From Anaerocolumna sp. AGMB13020 (GTDB taxonomy: Bacteria > Bacillota > Clostridia > Lachnospirales > Lachnospiraceae): a stretch of DNA of 64,000 nucleotides. The position numbers and the translations under genes were made by a program. The stretch is from assembly GCF_033100115.1 (NCBI RefSeq), contig NZ_CP136910.1, positions 248,001-312,000 of the forward strand, in the 5' to 3' direction. Below the pieces are notes generated by a model, which was given only the letters and a program-made list of their open reading frames with translations, had not been told where the DNA came from and did no database searches. This document shows positions 17,371 to 27,391 of the stretch, piece by piece. The stretch's first letter is position 1; the number at the start of each line of letters is the position of its first letter.

Positions 17371-17398
17371 ACTATAACAAATTAAACGGTAATGTCAA
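17371..17398 (-). promoter_or_regulatory. Promoter of the GH43 gene
   Basis: A perfect TTGACA and TATAGT separated by 16 bases on the minus strand. It gives a leader of about 214 bases that contains the paired hairpins. Confidence 0.8.
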
Positions 17399-17538
17399 TA
17401 CATAATCTGTTATAGATAGATTTTAGTTTATCCTATTTCCATTGTCTTATAATTCTGAAATCTCCTGCTTCGAAAGGCCTGCAAGAGCACTATTTTATGG
17501 CAATTTATGAATTTATCTCAATAGAAGCCTTGAAACAA

Positions 17539-17567
17539 TTGAAAAACTCCTTCTTTTCATATATAAT
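17539..17567 (+). promoter_or_regulatory. Promoter of tyrS
   Basis: TTGAAA and a perfect TATAAT are 17 bases apart, about 25 bases before the ribosome-binding site AAAGGAGG. No T-box is visible, unlike leuS. Confidence 0.85.
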
Positions 17568-17599
17568 GTTTCTAACTACTTAAAGGAGGAATATATAAA

Positions 17600-18835
17600 A
17601 TGTCAGAGAATGTTTATGATATTTTATTGGAGCGTGGGTTTATCGAACAAACTACCCACGAACAGGAAATAAGAGAATTATTAGGGAAGGAAAAAGTAAC
17701 CTTTTATATAGGCTTTGATGCAACGGCAGACAGTTTAACAGCAGGACACTTTTTAACCGTAATGGCTATGATGCATATGCAGCGTGCCGGTCACAAACCA
17801 ATTGCCTTATTAGGCGGCGGCACTACAATGATCGGTGATCCTTCCGGTAAATCCGATATGCGCTCCATCATGACCAAAGAAACCATTCAGCATAATGCGG
17901 ATTGTTTCTACAAACAGCTATCACAATTTATCGATTTCGATAACGACAATGCAATCCTTGCAAATAATGCGGACTGGCTGTTAAATCTTAACTATGTAGA
18001 ATTCTTAAGAGAGGTCGGTGTACATTTCTCCGTCAATAAGATGCTTACAGCAGAATGCTACAAGCAGAGAATGGAGAAAGGTCTTACTTTCTTTGAATTC
18101 AACTACATGATTATGCAGTCTTATGACTTCTTAAAGCTTAATCAGATGTATAACTGTACACTACAGCTTGGCGGTAATGACCAATGGTCCAATATCTTAG
18201 GCGGTGTGGATTTGATTCGAAGAAAAGAGCAAAAGCCTGCTTTCGGTCTTACCTTTAAACTCTTAACCACCAGTGAAGGTATCAAAATGGGTAAAACCAT
18301 GAAAGGTGCTGTTTGGTTAGACCCCGCTAAGACTTCTCCTTATGAATTCTATCAGTACTGGAGAAACATTGAGGATGTAAAGGTAGAGGAATGCTTAGGA
18401 CTGCTTACTTTCCTTCCTATGGATGAAGTAAGACGACTTGGTGCTCTTAAGGATGCAGAAATCAATCATGCGAAAGATGTTCTGGCTTATGAAATCACGA
18501 AATTGGTTCATGGTGAAGAAGAAGCTGTCAAAGCCAGAGAAGCCTCTAAGGCATTATTTGGCGGCGGATTAAAATCTGATGATATTCCTACGACCTTTTA
18601 TAAAGAAGACCAGTTTGCCCAGGGTATTGATTTAATCACACTTATGGTAGATGGTAAATTAGCCTCCTCCCGTTCTGATGCTAGAAGAAATATTCAGCAG
18701 GGTGGCGTAACGGTTAATGATGAAAAAGTAACTGAGTTTGACAGAGTATTTACTGCGAATGACCTTGATTCCGATGGAATGCTGCTTATCAGAAAAGGTA
18801 AAAAAGCTTACCATGCATTTAAAATAGAAGCATAA
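17600..18835 (+). CDS. tyrS: Tyrosyl-tRNA synthetase
   Basis: 411 residues, usual for the TyrS branch. This class Ic synthetase activates tyrosine and charges tRNA-Tyr. The signature is [16 protein letters not shown] (HIGH as AGHF) near residues 41-56. Tyrosine-pocket residues occur in QSYDFLKL and [12 protein letters not shown], and the KMSKS loop appears as [10 protein letters not shown] near 229-238. A C-terminal S4 RNA-binding domain ([20 protein letters not shown]) is intact. Its start follows AAAGGAGG. It is transcribed with a zinc-ribbon membrane protein 27 bases downstream. Confidence 0.98.
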   Translation: MSENVYDILLERGFIEQTTHEQEIRELLGKEKVTFYIGFDATADSLTAGHFLTVMAMMHMQRAGHKPIALLGGGTTMIGDPSGKSDMRSIMTKETIQHNADCFYKQLSQFIDFDNDNAILANNADWLLNLNYVEFLREVGVHFSVNKMLTAECYKQRMEKGLTFFEFNYMIMQSYDFLKLNQMYNCTLQLGGNDQWSNILGGVDLIRRKEQKPAFGLTFKLLTTSEGIKMGKTMKGAVWLDPAKTSPYEFYQYWRNIEDVKVEECLGLLTFLPMDEVRRLGALKDAEINHAKDVLAYEITKLVHGEEEAVKAREASKALFGGGLKSDDIPTTFYKEDQFAQGIDLITLMVDGKLASSRSDARRNIQQGGVTVNDEKVTEFDRVFTANDLDSDGMLLIRKGKKAYHAFKIEA

Positions 18836-18862
18836 AAATCTTTCCCTTAGGAGGTAACGTCT

Positions 18863-19852
18863 ATGCCCTGGTGTCCTGAATGCAAATCAGAATATATTGA
18901 CGGCTTCACTACCTGCAATACCTGTGGTGTGCCACTTGTTGACAGCCTTGAGGAGACAGAAGAAACCATAGAATTCCTGGATACGAAAAAGGAATCCTTT
19001 GCAAAGAAATTTATTCAGTTTCTGGAATACTCCAACATTACAAATGTTTCTTATCAACACAAAGAGGAAGAGGATTCCTATGCTATAATGATTCGAAAAA
19101 AGGATCAGAAACAGGTTAAGAAATTATATGATGCTTTTTATGCCGTTGAAGCGGAAAAAACACTAAAAGCCGCTGCAATGAAAGATGTCAGGGAAACCTC
19201 TGATAATGAGAATTCTTCCGAAAGCAAGGATGCGGAAACTGATTACGATGTTATTACCGGTGATGAGTCAGAGGAAGCATACGACGACTTAGAAGCCTCA
19301 GAGGAAGAGATTCCGGAGGAACTCTTTGCACAGGAGGAAGTTCAGGGAATTTTTGAAAGTGCAAGACCTGCCGTTGCAGAATCTGCTACTTATATTAAAA
19401 AAGAAGAACAGTACAGAGATTTAAGCTCTTCTGCTGTTACTTTTCTGGTAGTATCTGTACTTGGTCTGGTTGGCGTTGTATTAAATGCTCTGGGTGTAAT
19501 TACAATAATCTCCGGTCTGCTGTCTTACCTGGTTATGAGTGCCGTGTTCATTGCGTTCTTTATTATCGGTATAACCACCTATAGTAAGAGCAAAAAGGTA
19601 GAGAAAGAAATCAGCGATGAAAATAAGCTGACAGATGCAATTATAGACTGGTTAGATTCCACTCTCACAGAAGAAATGGTTAATGGTTTTGCTAACGATT
19701 CTGCTGCTGCAGAAGTTCAATTTCTTCAGAAGCTTGAGAAAATGAAAGCTCTGGTTGTGACACAATTCGGTGAAATGGACGATAAGTATCTGGACAGATT
19801 AACGGAAGAATACTATAACGATCATTTTGATGAAGAAGTAAATGAAGAATAG
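18863..19852 (+). CDS. Zinc-ribbon membrane protein with acidic linker
   Basis: 329 residues. An N-terminal zinc ribbon has CPEC and CNTC at residues 4-7 and 18-21. A DUF2007-like segment follows (about 45-105), recalling small putative signal-transducer domains. A very acidic linker spans 110-165, and two membrane segments about 190-235 (VVSVLGLVGVVLNALGVITI and the next). A C-terminal helical domain of about 90 residues ends the protein. TAGGAGG precedes the ATG. It lies in the tyrS transcript and ends before a strong terminator. Function unknown; a link to translation is suggested only by position. Confidence 0.65.
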   Translation: MPWCPECKSEYIDGFTTCNTCGVPLVDSLEETEETIEFLDTKKESFAKKFIQFLEYSNITNVSYQHKEEEDSYAIMIRKKDQKQVKKLYDAFYAVEAEKTLKAAAMKDVRETSDNENSSESKDAETDYDVITGDESEEAYDDLEASEEEIPEELFAQEEVQGIFESARPAVAESATYIKKEEQYRDLSSSAVTFLVVSVLGLVGVVLNALGVITIISGLLSYLVMSAVFIAFFIIGITTYSKSKKVEKEISDENKLTDAIIDWLDSTLTEEMVNGFANDSAAAEVQFLQKLEKMKALVVTQFGEMDDKYLDRLTEEYYNDHFDEEVNEE

Positions 19853-19907
19853 GAAATTGGTCATTAATAGGTTAAAATTTATTATTCATATTAACTCTTA
19901 TGAATTA

Positions 19908-19944
19908 GAGGGTATAACAAGCATCTGAAACTTGTTATACCCTC
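19908..19944 (+). terminator. Intrinsic terminator of the tyrS operon
   Basis: GAGGGTATAACAAG and CTTGTTATACCCTC form a perfect 14-base stem with a 9-base loop. A T-rich tail follows, about 55 bases after the zinc-ribbon gene. Confidence 0.85.
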
Positions 19945-20059
19945 TTAACATTATTTCTCGACTTAAATTAGAATCATCTGTTATATTATAGAAATGGTTA
20001 TTATTAAAATTAATATAATTGATTGATCATTCGATGGATGATTGTTATTAATTGTATTA

Positions 20060-23000
20060 TTAACTGAAAATATCCTCCAGTTCTTCTTTCGTAAGAGAGT
20101 TGATAAATACCTCCTGAGACTGTATTACAGAATCAGATAGATTTTTCTTCTTAAGCTGAAGCTTGTAGATCTTCTCTTCTATCGTCCCTTTGGTTATCAG
20201 TTTAATTACATGTACCGAATTCATCTGGCCGATTCGATAGGCTCTGTCCGTCGCTTGATCTTCCACCGCGGGATTCCACCAGGGATCATAATGAATTACA
20301 GTATCCGCACCAGTTAAATTAAGCCCGGTACCACCAGCCTTTAAGGATATCAGGAACACTTCTCCTTCCCCTTGATTAAAGCGTTTGACAAATTCATTTC
20401 GTTCCTTAACTTTTGTTGAACCTTCCAAATAAAAGCTTTTGATATTGCTTTTCTCAAGTTCATTCTCTATGAGCGATAACATGGAGGTAAACTGTGAAAA
20501 TACCAGGATTCGGTGGCCGTTGGCCAGACAATCCGTGATAATTTCCATCAGCAGCTCCAGTTTACCGCTACCTCCGGAATAATTCTCAATAAAGGTACCA
20601 GGGTGACAGCAGATCTGGCGCAGCCTGGTAAGAGCCGCCAGGATTTTGAGCTTGCTCTTTTGCAGACCTTTCTCCTGTATTTCCAGATTAATCTCATTCT
20701 TGGCATTCTCAACATATGCCATATAGATCTTTTTCTGCTCCTCCAGCATATCCGTAAGCATTTTCGTCTCTACCTTATCCGGTAGTTCAAGAAGTACATC
20801 CTTTTTCATACGTCTTAAAATAAAGGGAAGGATTCTTTTATTCAGATCCTCTAATACACCCTCTTCTTCCCGCATAATCGGCTTCTCATATTGATTCACA
20901 AATCTTGCGTGATGAAACAGATAATCGGGCATGATGAAATCAAAGATTGACCATAACTCTGACAAGGAATTCTCTATGGGAGTACCTGTTAAAGCAAAAC
21001 GATGTTCCGCTTCCAGTAGTTTTACTGATTTTGCATTGAGAGAATCAGCATTTTTAATATACTGAGCCTCATCAATAAATACAGTATGAAAACAGTGTTT
21101 TTGATAAAAATTAATGTCCCTGCGGATTAAAGGATAAGAGGTTATAAGAACATCTGTCTCTTCATTATTCTCTATCATTTCCTGTCTTTCCTTCGGATTA
21201 CCGGTTACGACAGTAGTACGAAGCATCGGTGCAAAATTCTCAATTTCATCCTGCCAGTTATAGGTTAATGAGGAAGGGCATACTATAAGGAATTTCTTTT
21301 CAGGTTCGATTTCCTTAATGGCAGCAATAAACACAATGGTCTGTAATGTTTTACCAAGGCCCATATCATCAGCTAAGATACCGCCAAGCTGATTGTTTGA
21401 AAGAGTTCTAAGCCATTTATAACCAATGACCTGATAACTCCTAAGCTCCGCTTGTATCCCCTTTGGTATTTCGTACTCAATGCTGTTGGGATTGATAATA
21501 GCTTCTACCAGACGATTAAAGCTATCCGATTTCACTACCTGATATTTACTGGTACTAAGAACATTATTCAGGTAGATTGCAGAACTTTTTGGAATATTGA
21601 CAGTTTCTCCGTTCATATCACCAGCAACACCAAGGTTATTCAGGATTTCCCAGATGCCAGAGATATTTTCATCCTCAAGATTGATAAAGCTTCCGTCTTT
21701 TAAACGGTAATATTTCTTCTTTAAACGGAAGGAGCGGAACATGTCCTTTAATTCTTCACCGGGAATTTCCTCGTAATTGAGATCCATCTCCAGCAGATTC
21801 AGACCATTACTTACTCTTAAGCCGGCTTTCATGTTACCCGGAGTCTTTATACCAATCTTTTTGAAAGTTTCGGAATAATATAATTCACAAAACTCCGCCA
21901 GTTCCTTTATGGAACTGGTTAAAAACTGATAGATTTCATCATCATTTCTCATAACAAAACCATGCTGCTTCGGTTGAAAGCCAAGCTTTTCCAGAAATTC
22001 TATGCAGTTCTCCTCTTTGGCAGGCTGTCTTACGATTATAAAATTATCAATAGGTGCATTGTCAAAAGCATTAAATTCGTAAGTACCATAACGAAATTTA
22101 AGCTCTGCATGGACATTGTTCTTATTCCTGTCCAAATAGACGACAGGTTCTAAATCCGCTACGATAAAACGGTCTTTAATTTCTTTTGGAACGTTTAATT
22201 TCAAGGTCTCAGTAATTCGCGGCAAAACAGACTCTAAGAATTTATTCTTATTCTGTCCCTTAAACAGTAGGGGTTCCTTGTTTATACCCAGGTTGTTGTA
22301 AAAGGGCAGATAGTTGTTTAAAAAACGTTTACTGGGTTTGTACAAACAATCCTTAAAAAAAAGTAATTCTCCTGACTGCATTACAGGTATAACACCACTG
22401 CCTTCCGCATAATCCATAACAATTCCGTCCTCTATCAGGGACAAATCATAATTCAGCACTGGATTGTCCTGGGTAAATGCTACATCCTCGTAAGTCTTTC
22501 CATACAGGTCCAGCGTAAAATCCATCCCCTCCATAAGATTTAAAAGCCGGAGCAGCATGTTTTTCGTCAGCATAACATTAGTTTTTGAAAACAGCCTGGA
22601 GTAGAACAGCTTGTCTATTCCTTCCTGTATCTCATAGATTTCCATTATATAATCCAGTATTTTCTGTGACTGTTTGTCAAATTTGCTTTCACCGGGTAAG
22701 AACTTAAATTCCTTACCAATAACGATTGCTTCTTTGTTGTACATATCAGACAGAAATTTCTTTACTGTCTGTACTTTGTAATAATGATGATTTCCCACTC
22801 GAAGGGATAACATGGCGGCATTCATATCATTTCGTATAATATTTGGAATTGATATAGTCGGCTTGATATGAAAGGTCTCACCTTTCGTTATCGCATCTTC
22901 CTGATTATTAAAATAACCAAGTATCTGGTATACTAATTTTTCTTCCGGATTTTCCGGTTCCTCCATTAAGGAACGTTCCACATAATTGAGCACGAAAAAC

Positions 23001-23263
23001 AGGGCAGCGACCACATGGCGGCAAGCCCCGTTATCTTTTATGTGTTCCGGACAATTACATTTATTATCAAAGGACCCGTCCTCGAAAACCTGGATTACAA
23101 CCTGATATTCAAAGGTGTCCTTAACAGCAATACGATATTGTTTTTTATGGGCTGACCAGGTCGCATTCACAATGCAGTTTTGTTTATAGTCCTGCAAGCC
23201 TCTTGCATATACTGTTTCGCTGGCAGCCAAATTTCTGATTCCCATTCTGGATAACCGTATCAT
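20060..23263 (-). CDS. SWIM zinc-finger SNF2-type helicase
   Basis: 1067 residues. The N-terminal SWIM finger (CNCPEHIKDNGACRH, residues 69-83) is followed by a bacterial SNF2-associated region to about 560 and by a complete SNF2 ATPase. Walker A is DDMGLGKT near 634, the DEAQ box near 732, and LTGTPIENS and the C-terminal helicase lobe follow (VFSQF, SLKAGGTGLNLTGAD, DQATDRAYRIGQ). Such proteins translocate on double-stranded DNA and remodel DNA-bound complexes, but the bacterial role is poorly known. It appears monocistronic and chromosomal, with no defence genes beside it, so a defence role is not supported. Confidence 0.92.
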   Translation of the reverse strand: MIRLSRMGIRNLAASETVYARGLQDYKQNCIVNATWSAHKKQYRIAVKDTFEYQVVIQVFEDGSFDNKCNCPEHIKDNGACRHVVAALFFVLNYVERSLMEEPENPEEKLVYQILGYFNNQEDAITKGETFHIKPTISIPNIIRNDMNAAMLSLRVGNHHYYKVQTVKKFLSDMYNKEAIVIGKEFKFLPGESKFDKQSQKILDYIMEIYEIQEGIDKLFYSRLFSKTNVMLTKNMLLRLLNLMEGMDFTLDLYGKTYEDVAFTQDNPVLNYDLSLIEDGIVMDYAEGSGVIPVMQSGELLFFKDCLYKPSKRFLNNYLPFYNNLGINKEPLLFKGQNKNKFLESVLPRITETLKLNVPKEIKDRFIVADLEPVVYLDRNKNNVHAELKFRYGTYEFNAFDNAPIDNFIIVRQPAKEENCIEFLEKLGFQPKQHGFVMRNDDEIYQFLTSSIKELAEFCELYYSETFKKIGIKTPGNMKAGLRVSNGLNLLEMDLNYEEIPGEELKDMFRSFRLKKKYYRLKDGSFINLEDENISGIWEILNNLGVAGDMNGETVNIPKSSAIYLNNVLSTSKYQVVKSDSFNRLVEAIINPNSIEYEIPKGIQAELRSYQVIGYKWLRTLSNNQLGGILADDMGLGKTLQTIVFIAAIKEIEPEKKFLIVCPSSLTYNWQDEIENFAPMLRTTVVTGNPKERQEMIENNEETDVLITSYPLIRRDINFYQKHCFHTVFIDEAQYIKNADSLNAKSVKLLEAEHRFALTGTPIENSLSELWSIFDFIMPDYLFHHARFVNQYEKPIMREEEGVLEDLNKRILPFILRRMKKDVLLELPDKVETKMLTDMLEEQKKIYMAYVENAKNEINLEIQEKGLQKSKLKILAALTRLRQICCHPGTFIENYSGGSGKLELLMEIITDCLANGHRILVFSQFTSMLSLIENELEKSNIKSFYLEGSTKVKERNEFVKRFNQGEGEVFLISLKAGGTGLNLTGADTVIHYDPWWNPAVEDQATDRAYRIGQMNSVHVIKLITKGTIEEKIYKLQLKKKNLSDSVIQSQEVFINSLTKEELEDIFS

Positions 23264-23383
23264 TTCAGACTCCTTCTTCTGTCCATTCTTAGCATCCCTA
23301 TATTATAACACATAACAAAATACTTTGTTAAGTATTATCCGCTGAAATTCAAAGAAAAAACAAAAAAAAGAGCTTTATTTCCA

Positions 23384-23728
23384 CTAAAAGGATTCTGTAC
23401 AGTATTCTGGTATGGTATTCTTCGTTGTACTGTTCTCCAGGACATGTTGTCTATCCTTAAACATCATAATAATTCCCTTCGCCAGGCAGACAAATAAACC
23501 AACAAAAGGAATAAGCATAAGTACTACTTTTTCACTTCCGATAAATACATAATACAATTCCCATACAAAAAATAACAGCGACAAAACAGCATATAGAAAG
23601 CCGATTTTTAAGGTATGATATTTACAGGCTTTATGAGCCATAATTTGCCTTTTCATATTTTCTTCTGTCTGTCTGCCCTGGTATACATACAAATCAGGAT
23701 GTTTAAAAAAGTTTTTTTGCTTTTTCAC
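23384..23728 (-). CDS. Small two-pass membrane protein
   Basis: 114 residues from a GTG preceded by AGGGGG 7 bases upstream. The frame stays open 46 codons further and would overlap the upstream dacF gene by 19 bases. That extension has no ribosome-binding site and its composition does not resemble the rest, so I prefer the GTG. Two hydrophobic segments lie near residues 45-62 and 68-88. It follows the carboxypeptidase gene on the same strand and may share its transcript. No family recognised. Confidence 0.5.
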   Translation of the reverse strand: MKKQKNFFKHPDLYVYQGRQTEENMKRQIMAHKACKYHTLKIGFLYAVLSLLFFVWELYYVFIGSEKVVLMLIPFVGLFVCLAKGIIMMFKDRQHVLENSTTKNTIPEYCTESF

Positions 23729-23847
23729 ACGTATTCCCCCTTTTGCTTTCCTATGTATTAGACGAAGCAAGAGGCGAAAAAGTTTCATAAAATCGTCAGA
23801 AAAATGAAATATTTTTGACATAATTCTTAAAATAGTAATAAATAGTA

Positions 23848-25179
23848 TCATTTTAAGCATTGCCATAGGCTGTAAAGTTTATCAATACAATATGTAAGAT
23901 CAATCTCTTCAACAGAATTTTTTGTTAGTACAGGAATTTCGGCAATCAGCTCCTCACCAATATAATACTTCGCAGTACCAACTTCCGTATCACACATAAT
24001 CGGTGCTTTTAATAATGCTGGCAGCGTATAATCAATTTTGACTTTTTCTCCTTCTCTCATCAGAAGTGAAATGTCTCCCTCATAATAGAGATCGGCATAT
24101 TTTTCTTTTCCTTTTACTACTACTACCGGATCGAACTGCTTATCGGCATAAAAAACCTGCTGCATTTCATAATTATTTACCCCATAATCCATTAAAGATT
24201 TGGTATCTGCCCATTTATAGTTCTTATGAGGAGGCCACCCAGCTCCTAAAACGGCAGAAACAAAGGTCTTCCCGTTTCTTTGGACCGCACCTACAAAACA
24301 ATAACCTGCTTTTCCTGTAAATCCAGTTTTTATGCCAATTGCTCCGTTATACAGGGTTAGGAACCTGTCTTTATTACTTACTGAGAATCCTCTTCCTTTG
24401 CTTATCTCTGAGAATTGCCAGGAAGGGGTATTAATAATCTTAACGAAGGTTTCATTTTCAATGGCATAACTGGCTATTCTAGACAATTCTACAGCTGTGG
24501 TATAGTGTCCGTCAGCATCTAATCCATTAGGAGTAACAAAATTTGTGTGCTCACACCCAAGTTCTTTCGCTTTGGCATTCATCATCATAGCAAAACATTC
24601 CACCGACCCGCCTACATGTTCTGCTATTGCAACCGCAACATCATTGTGGGATTCAAGCATGAGTGAATATAAGAGATCCCGCAGATAAAATTTTTCACCA
24701 GCCACGGCATTTAATTGCACATCGGGCATACTGGCTGCATATTTAGAAATAGTAACCACATCGTCCAGATTAGCATTTTCCAATGCTATGATGCAGGTCA
24801 TTATTTTTGTCGTACTGGCCATGGGAAGTTCTTCATAACCGTTCTTTTCATAGAGCACCCTGCCATTGCTGGCATCTACCAGAGCAGCAGCTTTGGCAGT
24901 AAGGCTGGATTTCTTTATTCCCTCTTCCTCGGTTACAGAGTCTGTTTCTGATTTTTCCGTTTCTTCTTGATTTTCCTGCCTGATTTTCTCAATCTCCTGA
25001 GCAGTTAACCCGTCATCTGCTGATTTAATCTTTTTGCTTTTCTGGCTGTTTTGATTATTGATTTCCTTTAAAACAACTCTATCTTCCGTTAATTGCTGCA
25101 ATACGCTTCCATATTGTGCTGCAGAAAATACAATGATTACGAAAAATGCTGCAGCAATTCCTATAATACGATTTTTCAT
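23848..25179 (-). CDS. D-alanyl-D-alanine carboxypeptidase, DacF/PBP5 type
   Basis: 443 residues from the fifth codon of the open frame; an ATG 12 bases earlier is adjacent to AGG and less likely. An N-terminal signal or anchor is followed by a charged linker of about 75 residues. The S11 peptidase domain carries all three active-site motifs: STTK (ASTTKIMT), SHN (ESHNDVAVAIAEH) and KTG (IKTGFTGKAGYC). A C-terminal beta domain follows. It trims the terminal D-Ala of peptidoglycan stem peptides outside the membrane. Resemblance to DacF, a forespore enzyme controlling cortex cross-linking, is possible but unproven. Confidence 0.9.
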   Translation of the reverse strand: MKNRIIGIAAAFFVIIVFSAAQYGSVLQQLTEDRVVLKEINNQNSQKSKKIKSADDGLTAQEIEKIRQENQEETEKSETDSVTEEEGIKKSSLTAKAAALVDASNGRVLYEKNGYEELPMASTTKIMTCIIALENANLDDVVTISKYAASMPDVQLNAVAGEKFYLRDLLYSLMLESHNDVAVAIAEHVGGSVECFAMMMNAKAKELGCEHTNFVTPNGLDADGHYTTAVELSRIASYAIENETFVKIINTPSWQFSEISKGRGFSVSNKDRFLTLYNGAIGIKTGFTGKAGYCFVGAVQRNGKTFVSAVLGAGWPPHKNYKWADTKSLMDYGVNNYEMQQVFYADKQFDPVVVVKGKEKYADLYYEGDISLLMREGEKVKIDYTLPALLKAPIMCDTEVGTAKYYIGEELIAEIPVLTKNSVEEIDLTYCIDKLYSLWQCLK

Positions 25180-25437
25180 ATCGGAAAGCATCCTATGATG
25201 TACTTATCATTATTCTATTGCATGCACTTCGAGGATATCCCATATTTTATAAGAAAAAAAGTTGGACGAGATTATTTTTACGAACTTGCTTTAAGATGCT
25301 TCTATGTCCTTTTTTATCAATTGAATATAAATTGACAAGACATTATTACCCATAAGCCAGCATACAACATATGAGAACCGTTTCTATATTAGTGTCTGTA
25401 CTAATCTGTATTAAATCCAAAAAAATAAGACTGTTTA

Positions 25438-25776
25438 TTATGATAAAATGATGTAGCAAAATAAGAAAATTATTAACGCAGATATTACCAGCTTAACGGT
25501 ATGATGGGATAAATTAAGCTTTCCATGAAGTTTGTAGCCATTTAGGATAGAGGATATATGTATTAATATAAGACCTATGCTCAAAAGAATTACATAAGGT
25601 AAAAACAGCTTTAGCATTGCCAGGGAAGACAGAAGTGTCAAGATACCTCCTGTAATCATAGGTAGCTTTTCCTTTTTCAGGTCTATGCTCTTATTTCCAG
25701 GACCCTTTATGGCTGCAAGTATCAACAATAGACTGTATACTGTAACAAATATTATATATAAAATCTTAATTAACAT
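25438..25776 (-). CDS. Four-pass small membrane protein
   Basis: 112 residues starting at MLIKILYIIF, chosen because AAGGGGG lies 6 bases upstream; the frame is open 16 codons further without a start signal. Four hydrophobic stretches (about 2-20, 40-56, 58-76 and 92-110) fill most of the protein. It starts 11 bases after the asparaginase stop codon, so the two are probably cotranscribed. No family recognised. Confidence 0.6.
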   Translation of the reverse strand: MLIKILYIIFVTVYSLLLILAAIKGPGNKSIDLKKEKLPMITGGILTLLSSLAMLKLFLPYVILLSIGLILIHISSILNGYKLHGKLNLSHHTVKLVISALIIFLFCYIILS

Positions 25777-25787
25777 ACCATACCCCC

Positions 25788-26825
25788 TTACTCTGAAGGA
25801 TATCTGACAGCCAGCTCCCCGCAAAGATTAGCCTGTAACAATTTGACCAGTTCCTCATAATTTTCTGTACAGCCAATAGCCCACATAAGCTTTGTATAAA
25901 CTGCCTCTGTTGTCATATCAAAGGCTGATAGAATGCCATTTTTCTTAGCTGTCATACCCACCTCATAGGTATCCAGATTAACTCCGTCATAAACACACTG
26001 GGTAGCCATGATTACAGGTATTTTCTTGCTGACAAGATGATCGATCTTTGCCATCAATTCTTTATTATCTACAGGCATACCACCAAGACCATACCCTTCA
26101 ATAATAACCCCCTGGTATCCGCCCTGCATGATATAGTCAATTAGTGAAGACTCGATTCCCGGAACCATTTTAAGAACAAATATTTTAGGTATTAGCTTAT
26201 TTCGACGTTCCGGGATTATTATTTCTTCAAATTTTTCCGCTTCCTTCATCACCGTATATTCATGGGTAATAAATAATTTATTATCCTTTATAATTCCCAC
26301 ATAGGGATAATTACAACTGATGTAGGCGTCTCTATTGAGGGAACTTCTCTTGTAAGCTCTTGTCCCATTTATCACTTTATCATGGAATACTACAAATACT
26401 CCTTTTAATCTGGCATCACCGGCTGCAATAACTGCATCCCTGAGATTCTTACCGCCATCACTATCCTTATAAGATAAAGGAATCTGAGAACCGGTTAGTA
26501 CTATAGGTTTACCCACTCCCGCAAATAAATAAGACAGCATCGCAGCACTGTAAGACATGGTATCTGTTCCATGCAGTATAACGATGCCATCATATTTATC
26601 GATACTTTTCTGAATGGAATCCTTCACAATGTACCAGTCCTCCGGTACGATATTACTGCTGTCTTTATGAAAGACTGCTTCAATATCTATGATATATTCG
26701 CCTGATAACTTTAATAATTTCTCATAGAGAAGTCCTGATACATCTTCCCTGCTAGGGCTTAATCCCTCTGATGTCATAAAACTTAATATGGTTCCGCCTG
26801 TTGTTAGAACAAGTACCCTTTTCAA
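25788..26825 (-). CDS. ansA: L-asparaginase, type I (cytoplasmic)
   Basis: 345 residues from a TTG start preceded by GGGGGAAA. The next ATG would cut off the catalytic strand, so TTG is well supported. The first active-site motif is LTTGGTILS with the catalytic Thr near residue 12. The second is VILHGTDTMSYSAAML (HGTDT) near 86-90. A LTGSQIPL motif and conserved C-terminal domain complete the enzyme. It hydrolyses asparagine to aspartate and ammonia. Lack of a signal peptide and the length favour the cytoplasmic type. A good promoter lies upstream, and a small membrane protein follows in the same transcript. Confidence 0.92.
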   Translation of the reverse strand: MKRVLVLTTGGTILSFMTSEGLSPSREDVSGLLYEKLLKLSGEYIIDIEAVFHKDSSNIVPEDWYIVKDSIQKSIDKYDGIVILHGTDTMSYSAAMLSYLFAGVGKPIVLTGSQIPLSYKDSDGGKNLRDAVIAAGDARLKGVFVVFHDKVINGTRAYKRSSLNRDAYISCNYPYVGIIKDNKLFITHEYTVMKEAEKFEEIIIPERRNKLIPKIFVLKMVPGIESSLIDYIMQGGYQGVIIEGYGLGGMPVDNKELMAKIDHLVSKKIPVIMATQCVYDGVNLDTYEVGMTAKKNGILSAFDMTTEAVYTKLMWAIGCTENYEELVKLLQANLCGELAVRYPSE

Positions 26826-26875
26826 GGTCTTTCCCCCGCTTCTATTTTATTTAATATTCTGAATACTTAAAATGT

Positions 26876-26904
26876 ATTATATGCCAAGGAATATTGATTT
26901 GCAA
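26876..26904 (-). promoter_or_regulatory. Promoter of ansA
   Basis: TTGCAA and TATAAT are 17 bases apart on the minus strand, about 50 bases before the TTG start. Confidence 0.8.
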
Positions 26905-27041
26905 TTAATTTCTGTTTTGCGAATATACCCATTTAAGCCATATTTTTGCATTATATACAGAATGCAAGGTATACCTAATAATTTAATAAGAGAATCTTAA
27001 GGTTTCATAAGAGCTCTTTAAAACACGCAGGGATATTCATC

Positions 27042-27050
27042 TGATATAAT
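27042..27050 (+). promoter_or_regulatory. Candidate extended -10 promoter of the M15 peptidase
   Basis: TGATATAAT is a perfect extended -10 element with no clear -35 box. If used, it gives a leader of about 415 bases. The same TGATATAATATAA stretch occurs before the GGDEF-EAL gene at 40243. Confidence 0.5.
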
Positions 27051-27056
27051 ATAAGC

Positions 27057-27391
27057 ATAAGTTGCATTAAGCTTTTTCATTTCTTTTGTACAGAAGGATT
27101 CCTTATCGTTTCAGAAGGAAGTAAAAAAGCTGACCTTCAATTTATAGTTGCAAGAATTATGATAGAGCAATCTTACATATCGTTCTCACTGTCTGTATTC
27201 CATTTCATTACTATAGGAACTTAATAATACAGTTGGCGTTAAGGTACATTATTAAAAGCATCATACCCTGATTTGTGGCAGTATCACATCTGCAGGCAGC
27301 CGATATATGAAATGAGAACCCGTGTGATAGTAAGAGAATAAGAAAGCGACTGCTGCATTTGATTGTAGGGTTAATAGCAAATTGATGGTTC
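27057..27391 (+). other. Unassigned leader or intergenic sequence before the M15 peptidase
   Basis: About 335 bases between the candidate promoter and the paired hairpins. Reading frames here are short or antisense and look accidental. Stretches such as TGGCAGTATCACATCTGCAG and the CCCGTGTGATAG that follows can pair, so some RNA structure is possible. No known riboswitch class fits. Confidence 0.35.

Noticed and set aside
20060..23866. SNF2 helicase and neighbour as a DISARM- or Druantia-like defence system
   Set aside because: No methyltransferase, nuclease, DUF1998 or other defence partner is beside it; the neighbours are cell-wall genes.
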